Program-made: the position numbers and the translations under genes
Notes under the pieces: model-generated
Databases searched by the model: none
What the model saw: the letters and a program-made list of their open reading frames with translations, nothing else
What the model was told of the DNA's origin: nothing
Shown: in pieces, positions 49,786 to 57,915 of the stretch
Layout of the letters: every line of letters starts with the position of its first letter
Numbering within the stretch: position 1 is the stretch's first letter
NCBI GenBank assembly: GCA_900319855.1
Contig: ONQC01000007.1
Span: forward strand, 1 to 64,000
Source: an uncultured Bacteroidales bacterium
GTDB lineage: Bacteria; Bacteroidota; Bacteroidia; Bacteroidales; UBA932
DNA: 64,000 nucleotides
Direction of reading: 5' to 3'

Positions 49786-51324
49786 CTACAGGTTGCGCAG
49801 GAGGTTGGCCATGTTGACCTTCTTGTCGATCAGGGCGCGGAGCTCGGCGATCGGAACGCGGGTCTGTTCCATGGTGTCGCGGTCGCGGACGGTCACGCAG
49901 TTGTCGGTCATCGTATCGTTGTCGATGGTGACGCAGAACGGGGTGCCGATGGCGTCCTGGCGGCGGTAGCGCTTGCCGATGGAATCCTTCTCGTCATACT
50001 GGTAAGCGAAGTCGTATTTGATCTCGTTGACGACTTCCTGGGCCTTCTCCGGCAGGCCGTCTTTCTTGACGAGCGGGAGGATGGCCACCTTGACCGGGGC
50101 GAGCGGGGCCGGGATACCGAGCACCACGCGGGTCTCGCCGCCAGCGAGCTGCTCAACCTTGTAGGAGTGGCTCAGCACGGCCAGGAACATGCGGTCGACG
50201 CCGATGGAGGTCTCCACGCAGTACGGGACATAGCTTTCGCCGGTCTCCGGATCGAAGTACTGGATCTTCTTGCCGCTGATCCGCTGGTGGTTGCCCAGGT
50301 CGAAGTCGGTACGGGAATGGATACCCTCGAGCTCCTTGAAACCAAACGGGAAGTTGAACTCGATATCGGTGGCGGCGTTGGCGTAGTGGGCCAGTTTCTC
50401 ATGGTCATGGAAGCGGTAGTTCTCGGCGCCCATGCCCAGGTTGACGTGCCATTTCATGCGGTTTTCCTTCCACTTGGCGAACCATTCCATCTCGGTGCCG
50501 GGACGGACGAAGAATTCCATTTCCATCTGTTCGAACTCCTTCATGCGGAAGATGAACTGGCGGGCGACGATCTCGTTGCGGAAGGCCTTGCCGATCTGGG
50601 CGATGCCGAACGGAATCTTCATGCGGCCGGTCTTCTGGACGTTGAGATACTCGACGAAGATGCCCTGGGCGGTCTCCGGACGGAGGTAGAGCACGTCGTC
50701 GGCGTTCCCGGTATTGGAGCCCTGGGTGCTGAACATCAGGTTGAACTGGCGGACGTCTGTCCAGTTGGCGGTACCAGAAATCGGGCAGACGATGCCGCAG
50801 TCGATGATGATGTCGCGGTAGGCCTTGAGGTCGTTGGCGTCCTCGGCGGCCTTATAGCGGTTGTGAACTTCCTCGTATTTGGCCTTTTCGCGGAGGACGT
50901 TCGGGTTGGTGGCGCGGAACTGCTCCTCGTTGAAGGCCTCGCCGAACTTCTTGCGGCCCTTGGCCACTTCTTTCTCGATCTTCTCCTCGATCTTGCCGAG
51001 GTAGTCTTCGATCAGGTTGTCGGCGCGGTAGCGCTTCTTGGAGTCCTTGTTGTCGATCAGCGGGTCGTTGAAGGCGGCGACGTGGCCGGAGGCCACCCAG
51101 GTCTTCGGGTGCATGAAGATGCAGGAATCGATTCCCACGACGTTTTCATTGAGGCGCGTCATGGCTTCCCACCAGTAGCGCTTGATGTTGTTCTTCAGTT
51201 CGACACCCATCTGGCCGTAGTCGTACACGGCGGCCAGGCCGTCATAGATCTCGCTGGAGGGGAAAATGAATCCGTACTCCTTGCAATGGGCGACGAGGAT
51301 TTTGAAAAGTTCTTCTTGTGTCAT
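49786..51324 (-). CDS. glyS: Glycyl-tRNA synthetase (single-chain, alpha2 class II)
   Basis: 512 residues. The class II core includes RPETAQGIFVEYLNVQKTGRMKIPFGIAQIGKAFRNEI (about 209-246, motif 2), RQFIFRMKEFEQMEMEFFV, a motif-3 region (YCVETSIGVDRMFLAVL) and the C-terminal anticodon-binding domain (PLAPVKVAILPLVKKDGLPEKAQEV...). Length matches the eukaryote/archaea-like GlyRS used by Bacteroidota. It charges tRNA-Gly with glycine in the cytoplasm. It lies downstream of folK but has its own promoter overlapping the folK stop codon. Confidence 0.97.
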   Translation of the reverse strand: MTQEELFKILVAHCKEYGFIFPSSEIYDGLAAVYDYGQMGVELKNNIKRYWWEAMTRLNENVVGIDSCIFMHPKTWVASGHVAAFNDPLIDNKDSKKRYRADNLIEDYLGKIEEKIEKEVAKGRKKFGEAFNEEQFRATNPNVLREKAKYEEVHNRYKAAEDANDLKAYRDIIIDCGIVCPISGTANWTDVRQFNLMFSTQGSNTGNADDVLYLRPETAQGIFVEYLNVQKTGRMKIPFGIAQIGKAFRNEIVARQFIFRMKEFEQMEMEFFVRPGTEMEWFAKWKENRMKWHVNLGMGAENYRFHDHEKLAHYANAATDIEFNFPFGFKELEGIHSRTDFDLGNHQRISGKKIQYFDPETGESYVPYCVETSIGVDRMFLAVLSHSYKVEQLAGGETRVVLGIPAPLAPVKVAILPLVKKDGLPEKAQEVVNEIKYDFAYQYDEKDSIGKRYRRQDAIGTPFCVTIDNDTMTDNCVTVRDRDTMEQTRVPIAELRALIDKKVNMANLLRNL

Positions 51325-51355
51325 TGTATGTTGTATTGTTTTATTTTCGGGTCTG

Positions 51356-51363
51356 CAAAGTTA
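51356..51363 (-). promoter_or_regulatory. -7 element (TAACTTTG) of glyS, overlapping the folK stop
   Basis: Minus-strand TAACTTTG followed by CA, 31 bases before the glyS ATG. Its first three bases (TAA) are the folK stop codon. Confidence 0.65.
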
Positions 51364-51843
51364 CGCAAATATTCCGGGAATCTGCGCGCGCAGGCGAGGG
51401 GATGCAACCTGACGCAGCGGAACCAGGACAAAACACCTGTACATCATCAGTTTATGCGGGATTGTCAGGCGGGGTTCGTCCATGGACAGATCGCCGTACA
51501 ACAGGATATCGATGTCGATCGGACGGTCATGGTATACGCGGGGGCCTTCCGGAGACGGTTCCTCCGGCTCGCGGCCCATTTCCGCTTCGATCCGCTTGGC
51601 CAGGTCCAGGATGGCATACGCATGGAGCACGGGATCCTGTCCCGCGTCGGGAAGGTCATATCGGACGGCGCAATTCAGGAATTCTGGTCCTTCGAAGCCC
51701 CAGGAAGGGAACGCCAGCAGGCCGGAAAGGGCGCTGTGCGGCATTTTCAGTCCTTCGTCGAACTTCCGGACGGCCTGCAGGAGATTTGCGCTCCTGTCGC
51801 CCTGATTCGAGCCCAGGGAAAGGTATAGTTCCCGCTTATCCAT
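51361..51843 (-). CDS. folK: 2-amino-4-hydroxy-6-hydroxymethyldihydropteridine diphosphokinase
   Basis: 160 residues. It begins with the HPPK motif LSLGSNQGDRSANL. Conserved features are GPEFLNCAVRYDLP, AKRIEAEMGRE and the signature PRVYHDRPIDIDILLYGD with the metal-binding Asp pair, then LTIPHKLMMYRCFVLVPL. It transfers diphosphate from ATP to hydroxymethyl-dihydropterin in folate biosynthesis. It is the last gene of the sufS-sufE-sufT-folK chain, two bases after sufT. Confidence 0.95.
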   Translation of the reverse strand: MDKRELYLSLGSNQGDRSANLLQAVRKFDEGLKMPHSALSGLLAFPSWGFEGPEFLNCAVRYDLPDAGQDPVLHAYAILDLAKRIEAEMGREPEEPSPEGPRVYHDRPIDIDILLYGDLSMDEPRLTIPHKLMMYRCFVLVPLRQVASPRLRAQIPGIFA

Positions 51844-51845
51844 GT

Positions 51846-52253
51846 TTAATCCAGTCCCAGGTCGACACGGGCCTCGTCCGAGAGCATGCTCTGGTCCCAG
51901 ACCGGGTCGAAAACCAGGTCGATGTGGCAGCTTTTGACACCAGGGACATCCTCGACGCTGTGCTGCACCTCGGCCAGGACCTCGTCGGCCATCGGACAGT
52001 TCGGCGCCGTGAAGGTCATTTCGATGAAGACCTCATGCGCCTTGTTGATCGTCAGCTCGTAGATCAGGCCCAGGTCATAGATATTGACCGGGATTTCCGG
52101 ATCATAGACCTGCTTGAGCGCCAGGACGACGTCCGAATACAGGGGCGCCAAGGCCTGGACATCGTCCGCGGTCAGCACTTCTTTCTGCTTATCTTCGTTA
52201 TTTTCCACCTTATTTTCCTCTTTCTTGCCAAATAAATCCTTGAGTTCCATCAT
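51846..52253 (-). CDS. SufT/MIP18-family (DUF59) iron-sulfur assembly protein
   Basis: 135 residues. A charged N-terminal tail (about 1-28) precedes the DUF59 domain: VVLALKQVYDPEIPVNIYDLGLIYELTI (about 42-69), FTAPNCPMADEVLAEVQHSVEDVPGV with the conserved Cys, and FDPVWDQSMLSDEARVDLGLD. DUF59 proteins help mature Fe-S proteins (SufT, MIP18, PaaD relatives). The ATG at 52253 overlaps the sufE stop, so it is translationally coupled to the cysteine desulfurase pair, supporting an Fe-S role. Confidence 0.9.
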   Translation of the reverse strand: MMELKDLFGKKEENKVENNEDKQKEVLTADDVQALAPLYSDVVLALKQVYDPEIPVNIYDLGLIYELTINKAHEVFIEMTFTAPNCPMADEVLAEVQHSVEDVPGVKSCHIDLVFDPVWDQSMLSDEARVDLGLD

Positions 52254-52666
52254 ACATTCTCCTCCGCCGTTTTCCGGATGGTTTCAATCATGGATACCAA
52301 GCCGTTGACCCGCGTCGGAGAGAGGTTTTCCTTCAGGCCGATCTGCTCGATAAAGGAAAAATCGTCCGCCACGATCTCGGCCGGGGTCCGCCCGGAAAAC
52401 ACGCTGATCAGCAGGGAAATGATCCCTTTGGTGATGATGGCGTCGCTGTCGGCCTTGAACCAGAGCCGGCCGTCCTGCATGTGCGCATCCAGCCAGACGC
52501 GGGACTGGCAGCCCTTGATCAGCTTATCCTCCGTGCGGGCTTCTTCCGGATAGGGTTCCAGATTCTTGCCCAGGTCGATCAGATACTCGTATTTATCGAG
52601 CCACTCCTCATACATGGAGAAGTTCTCAATGATTTCATTTTCAACTTCCTGAATGGTTTTCATCAT
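52250..52666 (-). CDS. sufE: Cysteine desulfuration protein SufE
   Basis: 138 residues from the ATG at 52666. The SufE hallmarks are YEYLIDLGKNLEPYPEEARTEDKLIKGCQSRVWL with the sulfur-accepting Cys in GCQS (about residue 59), and GIISLLISVFSGRTPAEI. It accepts persulfide from SufS and passes it to the Suf scaffold. The ATG overlaps the sufS stop codon (ATGA), which fixes this start. Frames extending to 52795 lie inside sufS and are shadows. Confidence 0.95.
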   Translation of the reverse strand: MMKTIQEVENEIIENFSMYEEWLDKYEYLIDLGKNLEPYPEEARTEDKLIKGCQSRVWLDAHMQDGRLWFKADSDAIITKGIISLLISVFSGRTPAEIVADDFSFIEQIGLKENLSPTRVNGLVSMIETIRKTAEENV

Positions 52667-53886
52667 GACAGCATCCCTATGGCCTTGTGCAGGCTCTTGA
52701 TAAAATATTCTGCTTCTTCCATCGTATTGTAAGGCGCCAGGGAAGCCCGCAGCATTCCGGTGACGCCATAACGGTCCATCAGCGGCTCGGCACACATCTG
52801 GCCGGACCGGACCGCGATGCCCATCTTATCCAAAATCAGAGCCAGGTCCTCATGATGGACGCCTTCGACGGTGAAGGAGAAAAGGCTGATTTTTTCTTCC
52901 GTTCCATGTGGAACACCGTACAAGCGGATTCGCGGATCCTGTGTCAGCTGAGAAAGAAGATACGATTTCACTGCATCGACCTGTTCGGTTAATTCACTGT
53001 CAGACAATTGCTTCATAAAATCAATCGCCGTTTTCAGCGTCGGCGTTCCAGCCATGTTCTGGGTACCTGCCTCAAATTTCTGCGGCAGCGGTGCATAGGT
53101 CGATCCGGAGAAACGGACGGTACCGATCATTTCGCCGCCACCCATGTAGGGAGGCATCTGCTCCAGCCATTTCCGCTTTCCGTACAGGACGCCGGTTCCG
53201 GGAGCTGCATACATCTTATGCCCGGAGAAAGCGTAGAAATCGCAATCCAACGCCTGGACGTCAACCGGTTCGTGTACGATTCCCTGTGCCCCGTCGACCA
53301 GAACGGGTACCCCGTGAGAATGGCAGGTCCTTATTATTTCGGAAAGGGGGTTAACAAGGCCTAAAACATTGGATATATGATTGACTGCCAATAATTTAGT
53401 TTTATTGGAAATCAATGGTTCGAGCTTGTCGGTGCAAAGGTGTCCCTCCTCGGAAACCGGCAGGACTTTCAGCACGGCGTGCTTCCGCTCGCACAGCATC
53501 TGCCAGGGAACGATGTTGGAATGATGCTCGGCCTCGGATACGATGATTTCATCGCCCTCGTGCACGAAAGCCTCCCCGAAGGAAAAGGCGACCAGGTTGA
53601 TGGAATGGGTTACGCCGGAGGTAAAGATGATTTCGCTGCGGTCTGCCGCATGCAGGAAATCCCGCACTGCATCCCGCGTTTCTTCGTAAGCCTGCGTGGC
53701 TTCAGCGGCTATCAGATGCACGGCCCGGTGCAGGTTGGCATTGCAGTCGGAGGACAACTCCACCCACCGGTCCAATACCGCCTGCGGGCGTTGGATCGTC
53801 GCTGCATTGTCGAAATAAACCAGCGGCTTTCCATACACCTGACGGGTAAGGATGGGAAACTTGGATCTGATATCTTCGATGGTCAT
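52663..53886 (-). CDS. sufS: Cysteine desulfurase SufS
   Basis: 407 residues from the ATG at 53886 (MTIEDIRSKFPIL). Fold-type I PLP enzyme: YFDNAATIQRPQAVLDR, TSGVTHSINLVAFSF, AEHHSNIVPWQ, VDGAQG, the PLP Lys in FSGHKMYAAPGTGVLYG (about 226) and the catalytic Cys in RSGQMCAEP (about 364). It mobilises sulfur from L-cysteine for Fe-S clusters with SufE. sufBCD are not in the window. The start is chosen because a -7 element lies 22 bases upstream and the longer frame to 54108 runs across the divergent ruvA. It carries a degenerate parS-like sequence at 52900. Confidence 0.95.
   Translation of the reverse strand: MTIEDIRSKFPILTRQVYGKPLVYFDNAATIQRPQAVLDRWVELSSDCNANLHRAVHLIAAEATQAYEETRDAVRDFLHAADRSEIIFTSGVTHSINLVAFSFGEAFVHEGDEIIVSEAEHHSNIVPWQMLCERKHAVLKVLPVSEEGHLCTDKLEPLISNKTKLLAVNHISNVLGLVNPLSEIIRTCHSHGVPVLVDGAQGIVHEPVDVQALDCDFYAFSGHKMYAAPGTGVLYGKRKWLEQMPPYMGGGEMIGTVRFSGSTYAPLPQKFEAGTQNMAGTPTLKTAIDFMKQLSDSELTEQVDAVKSYLLSQLTQDPRIRLYGVPHGTEEKISLFSFTVEGVHHEDLALILDKMGIAVRSGQMCAEPLMDRYGVTGMLRASLAPYNTMEEAEYFIKSLHKAIGMLS
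52900..52915. other. Degenerate parS-like site inside sufS
   Basis: CGTTCCATGTGGAACA matches the 16-bp site at 54604 at 14 of 16 positions. It is weaker evidence than the two perfect sites and could be chance from a VPHGT codon run. Confidence 0.35.
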
Positions 53887-53907
53887 AAAGGTCTTGCTAT
53901 AGACGGG

Positions 53908-53915
53908 CAAATTTA
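53908..53915 (-). promoter_or_regulatory. -7 element (TAAATTTG) of the suf operon
   Basis: Minus-strand TAnnTTTG match 21 bases before the sufS ATG, divergent from the ruvA promoter. Confidence 0.6.
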
Positions 53916-53960
53916 ACAAATATCTCGCATTAAGTGACAGGGAATCGGGAATATTCTGCC

Positions 53961-53968
53961 TATATTTG
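53961..53968 (+). promoter_or_regulatory. -7 element (TATATTTG) of ruvA
   Basis: Exact TAnnTTTG followed by CA, 23 bases before the ruvA ATG. An AAGGAG stretch nearer the start may be one of the few Shine-Dalgarno-like sequences here. Confidence 0.6.
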
Positions 53969-53991
53969 CAAAAAGGAGAAATCACAAAACC

Positions 53992-54579
53992 ATGTTTGAC
54001 TACATCAAAGGAGCCCTCGCAGAACTCTCTCCGGCCAAAGCGGTCGTTGAATGCGGAGGCATCGGATTCGATATCCAGATATCGCTGCAAACCTTCCAGG
54101 CCTTGCAAGGAAAAGAGAATGTCACGGTCTACCTATACCACTACCTGCGCGAAGATGATGAGCAGTTTTACGGGTTCGCTACCCGGGATGAACGGGAACT
54201 TTTCAAGTTGCTGATCAGTGTCTCGGGTATCGGTGTGGGTACGGCGCGGATGATGCTTTCCTCATTGACGGATGAAGAAATCCGGCAGGCTATCCTGGCG
54301 GAAGACGTGGTCCGGATCAAAAGCGTGAAAGGAATTGGATTGAAAAGTGCCCAGAGAGTCATCATCGACCTCAAAGACAAGATTGTCAAAGGAGCCGGTA
54401 CAGACAACATCATTCCTGTCATTGGAAACAACGACAGTCTCGTTCAGGAGGCGACGACCGCGCTGGTCATGCTCGGATTTACCAAACCCAACATCAACAA
54501 GGTTCTGCCGGGAATCCTGAAGAAAAACCCGGACATGCGCATTGAAGAGCTGATCAAAGAGGCGTTGAAAAAATTATAG
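53992..54579 (+). CDS. ruvA: Holliday junction branch-migration protein RuvA
   Basis: 195 residues. The N-terminal OB-fold (MFDYIKGALAELSPAKAVVECGGIGFDIQISLQTF) includes the acidic-pin region YLREDDEQFYGFATRDERELFKLLISVSGIG. Tandem helix-hairpin-helix motifs follow (ISVSGIGVGTARMMLSS and IKSVKGIGLKSAQRVIIDLKDK), and the C-terminal RuvB-binding domain is at about 145-195. It binds four-way junctions and loads RuvB, which is encoded 8 kb away at 62061. It is monocistronic and ends at the parS-like palindrome. Confidence 0.96.
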   Translation: MFDYIKGALAELSPAKAVVECGGIGFDIQISLQTFQALQGKENVTVYLYHYLREDDEQFYGFATRDERELFKLLISVSGIGVGTARMMLSSLTDEEIRQAILAEDVVRIKSVKGIGLKSAQRVIIDLKDKIVKGAGTDNIIPVIGNNDSLVQEATTALVMLGFTKPNINKVLPGILKKNPDMRIEELIKEALKKL

Positions 54580-54601
54580 AGGACGATTCAAAAACAAAAA
54601 A

Positions 54602-54621
54602 AGTGTTCCACGTGGAACACT
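54602..54621. other. Perfect parS-like palindrome, also a possible bidirectional terminator
   Basis: AGTGTTCCACGTGGAACACT is a perfect 20-bp palindrome whose inner 16 bases TGTTCCACGTGGAACA match the widely conserved chromosomal ParB-binding parS consensus. It lies between the convergent ruvA and mnmG ends, with an A7 run on the left and TCTATTTATTTT on the right, so it could also terminate transcription from both sides. Confidence 0.75.
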
Positions 54622-54632
54622 CTATTTATTTT

Positions 54633-56624
54633 CTACCGATGAAAGTAAACCAGGAGAACGGAAACGTCTGAAGGAGAAACCCCGGAAATCCGGGAAGCCT
54701 GGCCGATATTTTCAGGACGATAGCGATTCAGTTTCTGTCGACATTCAATCGAAAGCCCTGTAACCTTCTCAAAATCGAAATTAGCAGGAATAGCTAAATC
54801 ATCCAGACGGGAAATCTTCTCCGCTACAGCTCGCTCACGATCGATATATCCTTTATACTTGATGGCGATTTCAGCAGAATCCAGGACTTCTTCCGCATAA
54901 GCGGAAACAATCCGGGAAAACCGTTCATCTAACGAATCAGCACGAGACTCACTAAAGAGCGGATCAGATATAGAATCCGATAATGTAACTACAGAATCGG
55001 GGGTAATTCGATCAACGCTAAACCTAGAAAGTGTTCCACGTGGAACAATCGAATACAATTTCCGATAGGAAACTTCCGGACGGGAAACCAAATCAACGAT
55101 GCGCTTCGATTCAGAAAGTTCAGCAGAATCCACAGAAGCAAGGTAAGGATTAACCTGCTCAGCGCGGAGATTAACCGCTTCAGCTAAATCGGAAAGGGCA
55201 GAAACCTGCTCATACTTCCGACAGGTAAAATCGCGCCTAAAAGTACTTGCAAGGCCGATTTGCCATGATTTTTCCGTCAGCCGAAGATCCGCATTATCCT
55301 GACGCAAAAGAATGCGGTACTCTGCACGGGAAGTAAACATCCGATACGGCTCATCAACTCCCTTCGTAATCAGGTCGTCAATCAAGACACCGATATAGGC
55401 CTCATCGCGATGCAATACAAATGGTCCTTCCCCGACAATCTTCCGATGGGCATTGATACCAGCCATCAAACCTTGCGCAGCGGCCTCTTCATAACCCGTC
55501 GTACCGTTTACCTGACCGGCCAAAAAGAGGTTTTCAACGGTTTTTGATTCAAGCGACACTTTAAGATCCAAGGGATCAAAGTAATCATATTCAACCGCAT
55601 AAGCCGGTTTAAAAATAGATACGTCAGAAAAACCGGGAATGGCTTTCAATGCCTGAATCTGAATATCGAGCGGCAAAGAGGAGGAAAAACCCTGGAGATA
55701 ATATTCGAAAGTATTCCGTCCTTCCGGCTCAAGGAACAACTGATGGGAATCCTTGTCGGCAAAGGTACGCAGCTTATCTTCGATGCTGGGACAATAACGG
55801 GGACCCTTGCCATGGATCAGGCCATTAAAGAGAGGGGAATCCTTGAATCCACTCCGAAGGATATCATGGACCTGCTCGTTGGTATGGAAGATATAGCAAG
55901 GCATCTGGTCCTTGCCTGCCTGCGCCTGGGAAAGGTAAGGAAGGAATGAAAACTTGGCAGGATCCGGATCACCAACCTGCAGCTGGGCGACGGACGTATC
56001 GACCGAACGGATATCTATCCGGGGCGGAGTGCCCGTCTTCATCCGGGCAGTGGGGACACCCAGGGAAACCAATTGCTCGGTCAGACCGAAAGAAGACATC
56101 TCTCCGATACGGCCTCCCTCGAACTCCGTACGACCGATGAATAATTTTCCCCCAAGGAAGGTCCCGGCGGTCAAGATAACTGCCTGAGAATGAAAAATTG
56201 CACCGGTTCTCGTACACACGCCGCAGATTTTTGAATTCTCAAAGAGGAATTTTTCGACAATATCGGCGTAAATACTTAATTTACAATTCCTTTCAAGGAT
56301 AGAACGCCAGTTACGGGAAAAGGCCTGTTTATCGCATTGAGCCCGCGGACTCCACATGGCAGGACCTTTGGACTTATTGAGCATCCGAAATTGCAAGGTA
56401 GACATGTCCGTCACGATACCGGAATATCCACCCAGCGCATCGATCTCCCGGACGATCTGTCCTTTCGCAATTCCTCCGACCGCCGGGTTGCAGGACATCT
56501 TCGCAAAACCGGTCAGGTCCATTGAAACCAACAGGACGGACGATCCCAGGTTCGCTGCAGCCATGGCAGCTTCACAGCCGGCATGACCACCCCCGACGAC
56601 AATGACATCAAATGAACGCTCCAT
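54633..56624 (-). CDS. mnmG: tRNA uridine-5-carboxymethylaminomethyl modification enzyme MnmG (GidA)
   Basis: 663 residues. The FAD-binding motif [15 protein letters not shown] starts at residue 6. Other family motifs are [42 protein letters not shown], the long [12 protein letters not shown] segment, [19 protein letters not shown] and [17 protein letters not shown]-terminal helical domain ends in [18 protein letters not shown]. With MnmE it modifies the wobble uridine of several tRNAs. It is longer than usual because of an apparent insertion around residues 515-570 (YSIVPRGT...SADSLDERF), which contains a perfect parS-like sequence. AT content appears higher than in most of the window. It overlaps the ybeY stop by one base. 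Confidence 0.95.
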   Translation of the reverse strand: MERSFDVIVVGGGHAGCEAAMAAANLGSSVLLVSMDLTGFAKMSCNPAVGGIAKGQIVREIDALGGYSGIVTDMSTLQFRMLNKSKGPAMWSPRAQCDKQAFSRNWRSILERNCKLSIYADIVEKFLFENSKICGVCTRTGAIFHSQAVILTAGTFLGGKLFIGRTEFEGGRIGEMSSFGLTEQLVSLGVPTARMKTGTPPRIDIRSVDTSVAQLQVGDPDPAKFSFLPYLSQAQAGKDQMPCYIFHTNEQVHDILRSGFKDSPLFNGLIHGKGPRYCPSIEDKLRTFADKDSHQLFLEPEGRNTFEYYLQGFSSSLPLDIQIQALKAIPGFSDVSIFKPAYAVEYDYFDPLDLKVSLESKTVENLFLAGQVNGTTGYEEAAAQGLMAGINAHRKIVGEGPFVLHRDEAYIGVLIDDLITKGVDEPYRMFTSRAEYRILLRQDNADLRLTEKSWQIGLASTFRRDFTCRKYEQVSALSDLAEAVNLRAEQVNPYLASVDSAELSESKRIVDLVSRPEVSYRKLYSIVPRGTLSRFSVDRITPDSVVTLSDSISDPLFSESRADSLDERFSRIVSAYAEEVLDSAEIAIKYKGYIDRERAVAEKISRLDDLAIPANFDFEKVTGLSIECRQKLNRYRPENIGQASRISGVSPSDVSVLLVYFHR
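55032..55047. other. Second perfect parS-like site, inside mnmG
   Basis: TGTTCCACGTGGAACA is identical in all 16 bases to the site at 54604. On the coding strand it encodes part of VPRGT in MnmG. Two identical 16-bp palindromes within 430 bases are very unlikely by chance. Confidence 0.75.
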
Positions 56625-57049
56625 CAGGCAAGGAGAGATTTGCGAAGGTCCAGATAGTAATTCTCCTTAGAGCGCATCATAGCTATGTCTTCCTCGGAAT
56701 GGTCATCATATCCGATCAGGTGCAGGACACCATGCACTATGACACGGTTCAATTCATCTTCGAACTCGGTGCCGTAAAAAAGGGCGTTTTCACGAACCGA
56801 ATCTACGCTGATAAACAGGTCACCGGACAAAACATTGCCTTCACAATAATCAAATGTAATGATATCGGTAAAGTAATCATGCTGCAAGTAGCGCTGATTG
56901 ATGTCCAGAATATAATTATCCGAACAAAATATGACATTCACGGCTCCCAACTTACGAATCTCACTTTCCGCAACGACCTTCAGCCATTGGGAGGTGAAAC
57001 GCTTGGGTTTGAATTGAAAAGGCGTATCTTCGAAGAAATAGCGAACCAT
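56624..57049 (-). CDS. ybeY: Endoribonuclease YbeY (16S rRNA maturation)
   Basis: 141 residues from the ATG at 57049. The C-terminal half carries the zinc-binding signature [16 protein letters not shown] (about 107-122), preceded by [10 protein letters not shown] and [12 protein letters not shown], as in the YbeY/UPF0054 family. It matures the 16S rRNA 3' end and takes part in ribosome quality control. The start is chosen because a -7 element lies 20 bases upstream. Longer frames would overlap the divergent tonB. It is in an operon with mnmG (1-base overlap). Confidence 0.92.
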   Translation of the reverse strand: MVRYFFEDTPFQFKPKRFTSQWLKVVAESEIRKLGAVNVIFCSDNYILDINQRYLQHDYFTDIITFDYCEGNVLSGDLFISVDSVRENALFYGTEFEDELNRVIVHGVLHLIGYDDHSEEDIAMMRSKENYYLDLRKSLLA

Positions 57050-57069
57050 ATAGCGGGTAAATATTTCTG

Positions 57070-57077
57070 CAAATCTA
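57070..57077 (-). promoter_or_regulatory. -7 element (TAGATTTG) of ybeY-mnmG
   Basis: Minus-strand TAnnTTTG match followed by CA, 20 bases before the ybeY ATG. Confidence 0.55.
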
Positions 57078-57118
57078 CAACTATTTGATAAAAAATTTGA
57101 ATTAAAAAGAATTCTTTC

Positions 57119-57126
57119 TAACTTTA
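57119..57126 (+). promoter_or_regulatory. Near-consensus -7 element (TAACTTTA) of tonB copy 2
   Basis: Differs from TAnnTTTG only at the last base; 32 bases before the ATG at 57159, the same spacing as in tonB copy 1. Confidence 0.45.
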
Positions 57127-57158
57127 CGCCGCAAACCGACAAAACAAAAAACCAAGAT

Positions 57159-57851
57159 ATGGAAGTAAAGAAATCAGCGAAAGCCAGTCTCGAAAACAAG
57201 AAACTGATCTTCACCGAAATCGGTATGGTGCTCGCACTGCTCGTCGTCTGGGGAGCATTCGAGTATACCAGTAAGGAGAAAAAGACGGCCGCTTTGGAAG
57301 CGGAGAATGCTGTCGTGATCGAAGATGAAATGGTTCCGATCACCCAGGAGACCCCTCCGCCGCCGGAGGCTGCCCCGAAGATTCCGGTCCTCTCCGACCA
57401 GATCGACATCGTCGATGATGAAATCAAACTCGATGACGACACCTTCATGAACCTTGAAGATGACGCCAACATGGGTGTTGAAATCATGGACTACGTCGAG
57501 GAAGTACAGGAAGAGGTTGTCGAAGAAGAAGCGATTCCTTTCCAGCTCGTCGAAGAGAAACCTTCCTTCAACGGTGGCGATGCCAACGAGTTTTCCAAGT
57601 GGGTTAACTCCAGACTCGTCTATCCGGAAATCGCGAAGGAGAACGGTGTCCAGGGCCGTGTAACCCTGCAGTTCACCGTGAACGCCGACGGTTCCGTATC
57701 GAACGTAAAGGTCCTACGCGGCGTTGACTCTTCCCTTGATAAGGAAGCTGTCCGCGTTGTTTCCAGCTCCCCGAAATGGAAGCCTGGCAAGCAGAGAGAC
57801 CGCGCCGTCAAGGTTACCTATACCTTCCCGGTGATCTTCCAGCTCCGCTAA
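57159..57851 (+). CDS. tonB: Energy transducer TonB (copy 2)
   Basis: 230 residues. The cytoplasmic N-terminus with SLENKK is followed by one transmembrane helix (about 18-36), an acidic periplasmic linker (IVDDEIKLDDDTFMNLEDD, EEVVEEE) and the C-terminal domain PSFNGGDANEFSKWVNSRLVYPEIAKENGVQGRVTLQFTVNADGSVSNVKVLRGVD, ending PVIFQLR. It closely resembles copy 1 at 40503 in length, order and ending. It should couple ExbBD to TonB receptors. It is monocistronic with its own terminator. Confidence 0.93.
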   Translation: MEVKKSAKASLENKKLIFTEIGMVLALLVVWGAFEYTSKEKKTAALEAENAVVIEDEMVPITQETPPPPEAAPKIPVLSDQIDIVDDEIKLDDDTFMNLEDDANMGVEIMDYVEEVQEEVVEEEAIPFQLVEEKPSFNGGDANEFSKWVNSRLVYPEIAKENGVQGRVTLQFTVNADGSVSNVKVLRGVDSSLDKEAVRVVSSSPKWKPGKQRDRAVKVTYTFPVIFQLR

Positions 57852-57872
57852 AAGGAGAGGAAGAAAAAGTAC

Positions 57873-57896
57873 AAGGCTGACCGCAAGGCCAGCCTT
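57873..57896 (+). terminator. Intrinsic terminator of tonB copy 2
   Basis: AAGGCTG pairs with CAGCCTT, then one mismatch, CC/GG and a GCAA tetraloop, followed by a T-tract to 57900. It lies 22 bases after the stop. Confidence 0.85.
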
Positions 57897-57915
57897 TTTT
57901 GATGAATCATAATCT

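Noticed and set aside
53887-54108. N-terminal extension of SufS
   Set aside because: The extension crosses the sufS -7 element and the divergent ruvA start. The family N-terminus begins at 53886.
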